64,000 bases of DNA from JAJDTQ01 sp965204235. GTDB taxonomy: Bacteria > Desulfobacterota > Binatia > UBA9968 > JAJDTQ01. Under the pieces are notes generated by a model. It did not search any database. It was not told where the DNA came from and saw only the letters and a program-made list of their open reading frames with translations. Positions 34,474 to 44,205 of this stretch are shown piece after piece (positions within the stretch are counted from its first letter, which is position 1; the number at the start of each line of letters is the position of its first letter). The stretch is taken from NCBI GenBank assembly GCA_965204235.1, contig OZ241979.1, positions 62,001 to 126,000 on the forward strand, written 5' to 3'. A program made the position numbers and the translations under genes.

Positions 34474-35640
34474 ATGGTTGCAACCAGTTCCTTGACCCTT
34501 GGCAAAGTGGACGTGGATCAAGAAGATCAAGACAGCGGCGTCGAGCGTGAACGGGAAGATACCGACGGCGAGATCAGACGGCCTTTCGATCCGGAGAAGA
34601 TCAAGGTCCGTACGGTCAACGTGGTCGTGGACCAGCTCGTTTCACGCATCGATCACGACGAAGTCGATCTGGCGCCGGATTTTCAACGCATGATGGGTAT
34701 TTGGAACGACGAACGCAAGAGTCGTCTTCTCGAATCGCTCCTGCTGCGCATTCCAATACCCGTTTTCTATGTAGCCGCGGATAAAGACGACAAATGGTCC
34801 GTCGTCGATGGAATCCAGAGAACGTCCACCATCCACGCCTATGTGAAAGGCCGCTTTCCACTGACTCGGCTCGAATACCTGACAAGGCTGGATGGATTTC
34901 GCTATACGGATCTTCCGCGGCCCTTGCAAAGACGGATCAGCGAGACCCAGCTCGTCGTGAACGTCATCGAACCCGGAACACCGGAGGAAGTGATGTTCAA
35001 TATCTTTCGGCGTATCAATACGGGTGGAGAGATGCTCAACGGGCAGGAAATCCGCCATGCGCTGCATCGGGGACCGATCAGGGATTACCTCAAGGAGCTG
35101 GCTGCCGCCACGGAGTTTCTGGAAGCCACCGATGGATCGATCAGGATAAGCCGCATGGCTGACAGGGAGTGTGTCCTTCGATTTCTGGCCTTTCACATCA
35201 ACCCGTGGGAAGAGTACTCAGCCAATGATCTGGACGGCTACCTTGGTCGTACCATGGAGAAGGTCAATGCAATGGGTTCGGCTGAACGAACCCGTATTTC
35301 GGAAGACTTCAGGAAGGCCATGAAAGCGGCTTCCCGTATTTTCGGAAACGATGCCTTCAGGAAGCGTTACGACCGCACCGACTACCGTTATCAGATCAGC
35401 AAGCCGTTGTTCGAAGCATGGAGTGTCGGATTGGCGCGCCGCTCGGGCAACGAGATCGACGTCCTTGTGGATAAACGAACACAGGTCAAGGATCGGTTCA
35501 TTTCGTTGATGAACGAAGATCAGGGGTTCGATACAGCGATTTCCTATTCCACCGGCAATCCCGTTCGAGTCAAAAAGCGCTTTCAGGCCATCGACGCATT
35601 GATAGAGGAATGCCTCCGATGTTCAGGCGACTCAAATTGA
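34474..35640 (+). CDS. DUF262-domain protein (GmrS/ParB-nuclease-like)
   Basis: A 388-residue protein with the DUF262 fold, a ParB/Srx-like domain found in GmrSD-type restriction and several other defence systems, where it hydrolyses NTP or senses modified DNA. Motifs are APDFQR (D69-R72) and the hallmark DGIQR at 112-116 (the DGQQR variant), then FRRINTGGEMLNGQEIRHAL from about 178. The C-terminal half is helical and unassigned; no HNH (DUF1524) nuclease domain follows, unlike GmrSD. The ATG at 34474 has GAGG nearby; a GTG 29 codons upstream is less likely. The last 31 bases overlap the ATPase gene. Composition is lower in G+C than the flanking operons. Confidence 0.88.
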   Translation: MVATSSLTLGKVDVDQEDQDSGVEREREDTDGEIRRPFDPEKIKVRTVNVVVDQLVSRIDHDEVDLAPDFQRMMGIWNDERKSRLLESLLLRIPIPVFYVAADKDDKWSVVDGIQRTSTIHAYVKGRFPLTRLEYLTRLDGFRYTDLPRPLQRRISETQLVVNVIEPGTPEEVMFNIFRRINTGGEMLNGQEIRHALHRGPIRDYLKELAAATEFLEATDGSIRISRMADRECVLRFLAFHINPWEEYSANDLDGYLGRTMEKVNAMGSAERTRISEDFRKAMKAASRIFGNDAFRKRYDRTDYRYQISKPLFEAWSVGLARRSGNEIDVLVDKRTQVKDRFISLMNEDQGFDTAISYSTGNPVRVKKRFQAIDALIEECLRCSGDSN

Positions 35641-36755
35641 CGAACTTCAAGTGCTTCAGGAGCGTGGAGTTACGCTTTGTCCCGCTGACTCTGCTATGCG
35701 GTCTGAACGGGATGGGCAAGAGCAGCGTCATCCAGGCACTGTTGGTGCTCAGACAGTCGGTTACCTCCGGCGAGCTTCGCGAAGGGCGCCTGGTGTTGGG
35801 CGGTGATCTCACGGACCTCGGTACGGGACAGGATGTTCTTTGCGAAGAAGCCGAACTCGATGGGGTGGAGTTCGAGCTTCATGATGACGGCGGCCTGACG
35901 CCTTGCAGGTTGTCCTTCGATTATTCGAGAACTGCCAACGAACTGCGAGCCAAAGATCTTTTTCCCACCGCGGAGTCGCGATCGGATGCACTGGAGCAGT
36001 GGCGCGAAGTTCCGCCGTTGGGAGGCCACCTGATCTACGTCAACGCGGAACGGATCGGCCCACGCAAGTTCTACCATCACTCCGAGGTATCGGCCCGCCA
36101 AGGCAACCTCGGCGCTCGCGGCGAGTACACGTTGAACTACCTGAGCGCCCGACAGGACGAGCCCCTGTCATCGACGGACCCGCGCTGCCCCGGCCTGACC
36201 AGCCGGCGCCTGGGTGAGGTCGTTGACCACTGGTTGCAGGAAGTGACTCCGGGCGCGCATCTTCAGTTGCAGACGATTCCTGACGCGGACGCCATACTTG
36301 CCGGCTTTTCCTTCGACCGTCCCGGCGACGTGATGACCAGACGCTATCGTGCGACGAACGTCGGTTTCGGACTTACCTATACCTTGCCGGTGCTTGCGGC
36401 GCTGCTGGCGCCGCCCGGAACACTGTGCCTGATAGAGAATCCGGAAGCCCATCTTCATCCGCGTGGGCAGACCAGGTTGGCCGAGTTGGCGGCTCGCGCG
36501 TCTCTCGCAGGCGTTCAGGTGGTTGTCGAAACGCACAGCGATCACTTCATGGACGGCATCCGCATTGCCGTTCGAAATGGTCTGATTCGACCGGAGGACA
36601 CGGCGTTCCACTACTTTTCGAGGGAAGGCGGCAGAACCGCGGTGTCTTCTCCGCAAGTCGATGCCGACGGTCGTCTTTCATCGTGGCCGGAGGGGTTCTT
36701 CGACCAACACGAGGACAACTTGGCCAAGCTGCTGGCGCCGAAGTCTCGAACATGA
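35610..36755 (+). CDS. AAA ATPase of the AAA_21/DUF3696 type
   Basis: A 381-residue SMC/OLD-like ABC-type ATPase. It begins RRLKLTNFKCFRSVELRF, then Walker A GLNGMGKSS at 31-39, Walker B LCLIENPEAHLHP around E276, and the H-switch VVVETHSDHF with H309. The YVNAERIGPRKFY and LNYLSARQD segments are typical of DUF3696 ATPases in defence operons. No TOPRIM or other nuclease domain is attached, so the effector must be another protein. The start overlaps the DUF262 gene by 31 bp (22 bp if the second ATG is used), and its own stop overlaps the next start as ATGA; the three are translationally coupled. One 60-base line counted here is 57% G+C. Confidence 0.9.
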   Translation: MPPMFRRLKLTNFKCFRSVELRFVPLTLLCGLNGMGKSSVIQALLVLRQSVTSGELREGRLVLGGDLTDLGTGQDVLCEEAELDGVEFELHDDGGLTPCRLSFDYSRTANELRAKDLFPTAESRSDALEQWREVPPLGGHLIYVNAERIGPRKFYHHSEVSARQGNLGARGEYTLNYLSARQDEPLSSTDPRCPGLTSRRLGEVVDHWLQEVTPGAHLQLQTIPDADAILAGFSFDRPGDVMTRRYRATNVGFGLTYTLPVLAALLAPPGTLCLIENPEAHLHPRGQTRLAELAARASLAGVQVVVETHSDHFMDGIRIAVRNGLIRPEDTAFHYFSREGGRTAVSSPQVDADGRLSSWPEGFFDQHEDNLAKLLAPKSRT

Positions 36756-37693
36756 GAGAGATGATTCTCAATCACGCGAGCCTCCTCGCACCGGACGGAG
36801 ATAGGGGCAAGGTCGCTGATTGGCTCAGGCAGCTCGCCGCAGGCATGAGTCAACTTTTCAACGATCGAGTCGTTCGGTTTTTGCGGACCCATAAACCTCC
36901 TGAGGAACTATTGTGCCTGGCCAATTATTCGTTGGCCGACGCTTATCAGGATCTCCGCAGGTCTGGATACCACGAGGAGTACCGCTTTCTCGTCACTTTG
37001 CACCTGAAGACGCCGCTTTTGCACGAAATTGGGGAACAGGTCAAAGATCGGTTTCTTGCCTGTGAAGAGAAAATGCTGCCGCCGGGCGATGGAGATCCTC
37101 TCGTTCTGTGCGCCATAGACGACGGGATAGCCGTCGGCTTTCCATCGGCCCCGACTTGGGACCGTGACCGTATCACGGTTCGCTTCAACCAGATGCTCGC
37201 CGACCAAACCATTGTGGAGGAATCCGAGGAGATCGACCAGCTCACCCGCCTGGCCCATGCCGACCCCATCTGCGAACGTCACCGCGAACGTCTTCTTGCA
37301 GGCAGCGACCCTTCGACGCTATGGGAAAACCGTGAAACGGTATTTCCTCATCTCGTCTTCGGCCCAGACGTGGAAAACAACCTCCGGGAAAGAGCGAATC
37401 TGTTGCCAACCATCGTCGGGAAGCTCAAGGATCTCGACCGATCTGCCCAAGAGTGGCGGAACAATCCCGGGCTTCACAGACCGCTGTGGAGAACGAGAGT
37501 GACGCCTGAGAGCGACTCGGTGATGAACAACCGCCGTCTCCAGGAGAGACGCAAGTTTCGATCCCATCTCGGTAGCCAAGAGCTTTTCGAGTGGCACGCC
37601 CGCTTCGGTGCTAGCGGCCGCATCCATCTTCGTTTCGACCTACGCTCCAAGGAGGTCGAAATCGGGTACATCGGACCCCATCTGCCCCTGTGA
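36752..37693 (+). CDS. unrecognised protein, third gene of the DUF262-ATPase module
   Basis: A 313-residue soluble protein of no family I recognise. It opens MREMILNHASLLAPDGDRGK, continues with helical stretches to about 200 and ends in beta-type sequence (GRIHLRFDLRSKEVEIGYIG). No Walker, HNH, PD-(D/E)XK or transmembrane motif is evident. The Glu/Asp/Arg-rich centre (EESEEIDQLTRLAHADPICE) is not diagnostic. The start overlaps the ATPase stop (ATGA), so its product is made with the ATPase and is the best candidate for an effector or specificity subunit. A small CGCCC/GGGCG hairpin lies two bases after the stop. It is a real gene in all likelihood; function unknown. Confidence 0.8.
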   Translation: MREMILNHASLLAPDGDRGKVADWLRQLAAGMSQLFNDRVVRFLRTHKPPEELLCLANYSLADAYQDLRRSGYHEEYRFLVTLHLKTPLLHEIGEQVKDRFLACEEKMLPPGDGDPLVLCAIDDGIAVGFPSAPTWDRDRITVRFNQMLADQTIVEESEEIDQLTRLAHADPICERHRERLLAGSDPSTLWENRETVFPHLVFGPDVENNLRERANLLPTIVGKLKDLDRSAQEWRNNPGLHRPLWRTRVTPESDSVMNNRRLQERRKFRSHLGSQELFEWHARFGASGRIHLRFDLRSKEVEIGYIGPHLPL

Positions 37694-37732
37694 ACGCCCG
37701 TTTGGGCGGAGGATCCGGGGCGCGTCGGTGTG

Positions 37733-37762
37733 TTGACAATTCGGATTCTTTAGGTCTATATT
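37733..37762 (+). promoter_or_regulatory. promoter of the rrf2-suf operon
   Basis: A perfect TTGACA and the near-consensus TATATT are 18 bases apart, about 90 bp upstream of the Rrf2 start. This is the strongest sigma-70-like signal in the window. GATTCGGA (37775-37782) and an imperfect partner AATTCGGAT-like copy overlapping the spacer form a direct repeat that could bind the regulator encoded just downstream; the latter is inference. Confidence 0.65.
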
Positions 37763-37811
37763 CAGTTGCTGTCCGATTCGGAGACTTGGTAATCGAGTGG
37801 GCGCGCCATCA

Positions 37812-37836
37812 GTGGCCCCGATAGAGGCGGGGCCAC
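37812..37836 (+). promoter_or_regulatory. 5'-UTR hairpin abutting the rrf2 ribosome-binding site
   Basis: A perfect 9-bp stem (GTGGCCCCG with CGGGGCCAC) around a 7-base loop ends one base before the AGGGGA ribosome-binding site at 37838-37843; the ATG is at 37850. Placed between promoter and start, it could influence translation of the regulator or the stability of the operon message. Confidence 0.5.
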
Positions 37837-37849
37837 CAGGGGATACGGC

Positions 37850-38344
37850 ATGCAGGAATCCGCGCTGGGCGCCGTCCGGGCCACGGCGGACCGAAGCTCG
37901 CTGATGAACGTGGGCAGGAGGGTCGATTACGCGGTGCGCGCCCTGTCCTACCTGGCGGCCCGGCCCCGGCAGTGGGTCGTGGGCAGCAAGGAGATCGCCG
38001 GGCGGCAGGACATCCCGACGCACTTCATGTCGAAGATCATGAAGGACCTCGCCGCGGCGGGTCTGGTGCGTTCCCACGTGGGCCGCAAGGGCGGCTTCAG
38101 CCTAGCGAGACATCCGGACGCCATCAACCTGAAGGAAGTTTACGAAGCGGTGGAAAAGCCGCTGAGCCTGATGGAGTGCCTGGACAGGGAGTACCGTTGC
38201 TGTCCCTACGACGCCGTGTGCAACCAGATCTCCGTATGGGAACGGGCCCAGGGACTGTTGGCGGAGTATCTGGCGGGGATCTCCATCGGCAGCATTGCCG
38301 ACCGGGAAGGCCTCAAGGGGCGGTTGACCGGCCTCGACAGTTGA
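37850..38344 (+). CDS. Rrf2-family iron-sulphur-dependent regulator of the suf operon
   Basis: A 164-residue winged-helix transcription factor of the Rrf2 group (IscR/SufR-like). The DNA-binding part is VDYAVRALSYLAARPRQWVV to about residue 85, and the cluster-binding region carries cysteines C110, C117, C118 and C124 (MECLDREYRCCPYDAVC), the spacing of [2Fe-2S] or [4Fe-4S] Rrf2 sensors. As first gene of the suf operon it probably represses it when cluster supply is sufficient. The ATG has AGGGGA upstream; an internal ATG at residue 19 is possible. It stops about 50 bp before sufB. Confidence 0.9.
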   Translation: MQESALGAVRATADRSSLMNVGRRVDYAVRALSYLAARPRQWVVGSKEIAGRQDIPTHFMSKIMKDLAAAGLVRSHVGRKGGFSLARHPDAINLKEVYEAVEKPLSLMECLDREYRCCPYDAVCNQISVWERAQGLLAEYLAGISIGSIADREGLKGRLTGLDS

Positions 38345-38394
38345 CCTCGACGGTTGATTTTCCCGTCGGCGCACGCGCGGAGGAACTGCGGAAC

Positions 38395-39843
<1,449 letters not shown>

Positions 39844-39846
39844 AGG

Positions 39847-40628
<782 letters not shown>

Positions 40629-40632
<4 letters not shown>

Positions 40633-41936
40633 CGGACACGGAGCAGCAGGGTTACGTGGAGGACTTCGAGAAGCTCGCCGCGCGGGTCGAGTCCACCCGC
40701 GGCGCGTGGGTTTCGGACTTGCGCAGCCGCGCCATGGAACGTTTCCGCTCCCTGGGCTTCCCGTCCACCCGGGAGGAGGAGTGGAAGTACACGAACCTGG
40801 ATTCGCTTCGGAACGCCCGTCTGCGGACCGCGGACCCTCCGACGCCGGGCCAGGCGCCGGACCCGGACCCTTTCGGTCTCCGCGGCTGGGAACGCTACGA
40901 GTTGACGTTCCCCCGGGCCGAGGGGGGCGCGGGGCCCCCGGTGGCGTGCGGCGACGACGTCTTCGTGGGACGTCTGGCCGACGCCATCCACAGCCGTCCG
41001 GGTTGGCTCGTGTCGCACCTGGGACGCCACGCCGACTACGCCGGCCACGCATTCCGGGCCCTCAACACGGCCTTCCTGGAAGACGGCGGCGCCGTCAGGC
41101 TGGGCCCCGGCAAGACCCTGGACAAGGCCGTCGCGTTGACATTCGTGGCCGTTCCGGGACGCTCCCGAAGCCGGATCGTCCACCCGCGGACGCTGGTGGT
41201 GGTGGGTCCCCACAGCCGGCTCACGCTGGTGGAAGCCTACGCCGGGTCCGGCGACGAGGTGTATTGCACCAACGCCGTGACCGAGGTCGTGCTGGAGGAG
41301 AACGCGGCCCTGGACCACTACCGGGTGCAGCGGGAGGGCAGGGCGGCGTTCCACATGGGTACGGTCCAGGTGCGTCAGGCGCGGAACAGCCGTTACCGCT
41401 CGTGCTCCATCTCTTCGGGCGGCGCCATGGCGCGGATCGAGATCAACGCGCTGCTCGACGGCGAGGGCGCGGACTGCCAGCTTCAGGGCCTCTACGTGGC
41501 GGGGCGCCGACAGCACGTGGACAACCGCACGGCCATCGAGCACGCAAAGCCTCACGGGACCAGCCGCGAACTCTACAAGGGGTTGCTGCACGATGGGGCA
41601 AGGGCGGTGTTCAACGGCAAGATCGTGGTGCGCAAGGAGGCGCAGAAGACCGACGCCCGGCAGTCCAACAGGAACCTGATGCTGTCACGGGACGCGGAGA
41701 TCGACACCAAGCCGCAGTTGGAGATACTCGCCGACGACGTGCGCTGCTCCCATGGCGCCACCATCGCGCAACTCGAAGAGGACGAGCTGTTCTACCTGCG
41801 TTCGCGGGGCCTGGACCGGACCCGGGCGAGGAAGCTCCTGGTCCACGGCTTCGCCGGCGAGGTGCTCGAAGGCATCGCCATCGAGCCTTTGAGGGAAGGG
41901 TTGACCGCGGAGGTATTCTCCGACCTGCGCGTCTGA
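40629..41936 (+). CDS. sufD: Fe-S cluster assembly subunit SufD
   Basis: SufD (435 residues), the third SufBCD component, needed for iron acquisition into the scaffold. It opens with a helical N-terminal domain (RAMERFRSLGFPSTREEEWK, then YTNLDSL), followed by the beta-helix core with VVVGPHSRLTLVEAYAGSGD, YCTNAVTEVVLEENAALDHY and the conserved end NRNLMLSRDAEIDTKPQLEI followed by DVRCSHGATI. It is weakly related to SufB in this last part, as in all SufB/SufD pairs. The ATG overlaps the sufC stop, and sufS starts 24 bp downstream. Confidence 0.95.
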
Positions 41937-41959
41937 CGACACCGGAAACCGGGTATCCC

Positions 41960-43225
41960 ATGCAGCAACTCCAGACCACCGAGCGCGGCCGCTCGGACGA
42001 GTCCTTCGACGTGGCGCGGGTGCGCGAGGACTTCCCCGTTCTCGCGGAGAGGGTCCACGGGAAGCCCCTGGCGTACCTGGACAACGCGGCTACGGCCCAG
42101 AAGCCCCAGGCCGTCCTCCACCGTCTCGCGAGGTACTACGAGACCGAGAACTCCAACATCCATCGCGGGGTGCACCGGTTGAGCGAGAAGGCGACGCAGG
42201 CCTACGAGGACGCCCGCGGGACCCTGCGGCGGTTCGTCAACGCCGCGGAAGACCGGGAGATCGTCTTCGTCCGGGGCGCCACCGAGGCCATCAACCTGGT
42301 GGCGCGCTGCTACGGCGGGGCGCGCCTGCAACCCGGGGACGAAGTCGTCGTCTCGGCCATGGAGCACCACTCCAACATCGTTCCCTGGCAGATCGTCTGC
42401 CGGGAGAAGGGCGCCAGGCTGCGGGTCGTCCCCATCGACGACCGGGGCGACATGATCCTGGAGGAATACCATCGTCTGCTCGGCCCCAGGACCCGCATGG
42501 TGGCCTTGCCCCACGTCTCCAACGCCCTGGGCACGGTGAACCCCGTCAGGGAGTTGGTCCGGGCCGCGCACGGAGTCGGCGCCCCGGTGCTCATCGACGG
42601 CGCCCAGGGGGCGCCCCACGCCGTCGTGGACGTACAGGACCTGGACTGCGACTTCTACGCGTTCTCCGGCCACAAGCTCTACGGCCCCACCGGCGTCGGC
42701 GTGCTGTACGGGAAAGCCGACCTGCTGGAGGCCATGCCGCCCTATCAGGGCGGCGGGGACATGATCCTCTCGGTCAGCTTCGAGAGGACGGAATACAACG
42801 TGCTGCCTTACAAGTTCGAGGCCGGCACCCCCCACATCGCGGGGGTCGTCGGGCTGGGGGCCGCGGTGGACTACCTGGAAGCCCTGGGACTGGACGCGGT
42901 GGCGGCCCATGAGGACAGGTTGCTCACCTATGCGGTGGAACGGCTGACCCGGACGCCGGGCGTGAGGTTCATCGGCACGCCGAAACGGAGGGCGTCCCTG
43001 GTCTCGTTCGTGCTCGACGGCGTCCACGCCCACGACGTGGGCACCATACTCGACCGGGAAGGGGTCGCGGTGAGGACGGGACACCACTGCGCCATGCCGG
43101 TCATGGAACGGTATGGCGTGCCCGCCACCGTGCGCGCCTCCTTCGGGTGCTACAACACCGAGACGGAGGTGGATGCGCTGGCCGATGGCCTGGAGAAGGC
43201 AGGGAGGATATTCGGCGGTGTCTGA
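41960..43225 (+). CDS. sufS: cysteine desulfurase SufS
   Basis: SufS (421 residues) takes sulphur from L-cysteine to supply cluster assembly, using pyridoxal phosphate. YLDNAATAQKPQAVLHRL is the family start, K239 in FSGHKLYGPTGVG binds PLP, and C377 in RTGHHCAMPVMERYG accepts the persulfide; the 138-residue spacing equals that of E. coli SufS (K226/C364). GGDMILSVSFERTEYN and KFEAGTPHIAGVVGLG are further class II markers. The sufU start GTG lies just inside its last codons. Confidence 0.96.
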   Translation: MQQLQTTERGRSDESFDVARVREDFPVLAERVHGKPLAYLDNAATAQKPQAVLHRLARYYETENSNIHRGVHRLSEKATQAYEDARGTLRRFVNAAEDREIVFVRGATEAINLVARCYGGARLQPGDEVVVSAMEHHSNIVPWQIVCREKGARLRVVPIDDRGDMILEEYHRLLGPRTRMVALPHVSNALGTVNPVRELVRAAHGVGAPVLIDGAQGAPHAVVDVQDLDCDFYAFSGHKLYGPTGVGVLYGKADLLEAMPPYQGGGDMILSVSFERTEYNVLPYKFEAGTPHIAGVVGLGAAVDYLEALGLDAVAAHEDRLLTYAVERLTRTPGVRFIGTPKRRASLVSFVLDGVHAHDVGTILDREGVAVRTGHHCAMPVMERYGVPATVRASFGCYNTETEVDALADGLEKAGRIFGGV

Positions 43226-43670
43226 CCTCAGGGAACTCTACCAGGAGCTGATCCTCGACCGTAACCGCAAGCCTCGGAACTTCGGCCCCCTGTCCGAAGC
43301 CAACCGGAGCGCCAGGGGAGTCAACCCCCTCTGCGGCGACAGGATCACGGTCCACCTGCGGATGGACGACGACCGGGTGGAGGACGTTCGTTTCGAGGGC
43401 TCGGGTTGCGCCATCTCCATCGCGTCCGCCTCGGTCATGACGGAAAGCCTCAAGGGGCAGACCGCGAGCGGCGCCATGACCCTGTTCGAACGGTTCCACC
43501 GGATGGTGGCGGCGGACGGCGATGGCGCAGGCGGCGACCCGGACATGGGCAAGTTGGCCGCGTTCGCGGGGGTCCGGGACTACCCCGCGCGGGTGAAGTG
43601 CGCTACCCTGGCGTGGCACGCCTTGCGTGCGGCCCTGGAGGGCGGCGCACGGGCCGTCAGCACCGAGTAG
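43218..43670 (+). CDS. sufU: SufU-type sulphur acceptor / Fe-S scaffold
   Basis: A 150-residue NifU-N/IscU-like protein of the SufU type that takes the persulfide from SufS, with zinc in the active site. C39 (NPLCGDRI), C64 (EGSGCAIS) and C128 (RVKCATLAW) are the three ligands, with D41 after the first. The 18-20-residue insertion between the second and third conserved regions (MTLFERFHRMVAADG) is the feature that distinguishes SufU from IscU. The GTG at 43218 overlaps the sufS stop and gives the usual start (SDLRELYQELILDR). Confidence 0.95.
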   Translation: MSDLRELYQELILDRNRKPRNFGPLSEANRSARGVNPLCGDRITVHLRMDDDRVEDVRFEGSGCAISIASASVMTESLKGQTASGAMTLFERFHRMVAADGDGAGGDPDMGKLAAFAGVRDYPARVKCATLAWHALRAALEGGARAVSTE

Positions 43671-43699
43671 CGGGCAGGGGCGTCGGGAGGAAGCATCTC

Positions 43700-44023
43700 G
43701 TGGAAACCGTTTCGGACCGGAAGGAGATGGAGGGCCGGGTGATCGAGGCGTTGCAGACGTGCTATGACCCGGAGGTCCCGGTGAACATCCACGAAATGGG
43801 GTTGATCTACGGGGTGGAGGTGGACCCCCTCGGCAACGTGTCCATCGCCATGACCCTTACGGCGCCCAACTGCCCTGCGGCCCAGTCGCTTCCCGCAGAG
43901 GTGGAGGAAAAGGTGAGGGCGGTGCCCGGGGTCAACGACGTGGACGTCGAGATCGTGTGGGAGCCTCCCTGGGATCCCGGTCGCATGTCGGACGCCGCCA
44001 AGCTCCAGCTCGGCATGTTGTAA
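43700..44023 (+). CDS. sufT: SUF system maturation factor SufT (MIP18/DUF59)
   Basis: A 107-residue DUF59 protein that helps deliver or mature iron-sulphur clusters. Markers are TCYDPEVPVNIHEMGLIYGV and ALTAPNCPAA-like MTLTAPNCPAAQSLPAEVEE, with the single conserved cysteine in the second block. The C-terminus (VEIVWEPPWDPGRMSDAAKL) is the canonical SufT ending. The GTG start has GGGAGG ten bases upstream. Last gene of the suf operon; a repeat copy begins about 20 bp downstream of its stop. Confidence 0.93.
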   Translation: METVSDRKEMEGRVIEALQTCYDPEVPVNIHEMGLIYGVEVDPLGNVSIAMTLTAPNCPAAQSLPAEVEEKVRAVPGVNDVDVEIVWEPPWDPGRMSDAAKLQLGML

Positions 44024-44042
44024 AGGAACATCGGAACAGTTC

Positions 44043-44133
44043 CGCCTCGAGGCGCCTCTCCCTATGGGAAAGCGCGTCCTTCGAATTCGCTTCGCTACGC
44101 TCGGGACGAACGGGGCAATTGTTCGGGGTTTCC
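44043..44133 (-). repeat. dispersed intergenic repeat, copy 7
   Basis: Between sufT and lysS, minus orientation: a CGCCTCGAGGCG palindrome, then ATGGGAAAGCGCGTCCTTCG, the core complement (TTCGCTACGCTCGGGACGAA) and the GGGGCAATTGTTCGGGGTTT end. A GGAACATCGGAAC lead-in precedes it at about 44024-44036, related to the 20-bp units of copy 2. Its palindromic end may act as the suf terminator. Confidence 0.85.
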
Positions 44134-44205
44134 TGAGAACGAACGAGAGCCTTCGCACCGTGAAGGCAAGGGGCCGCTCTCCCGGCCGGTCATCCAGAGC
44201 CGAAC

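Noticed and set aside
35610..36755. OLD-family nuclease
   Set aside because: The ATPase has the OLD/AAA_21 type core but no TOPRIM domain, so it was called only an ATPase.
30214..37850. Integrated prophage or conjugative element carrying the defence genes
   Set aside because: No integrase, tRNA target, att repeats, structural or transfer genes were found on either side.
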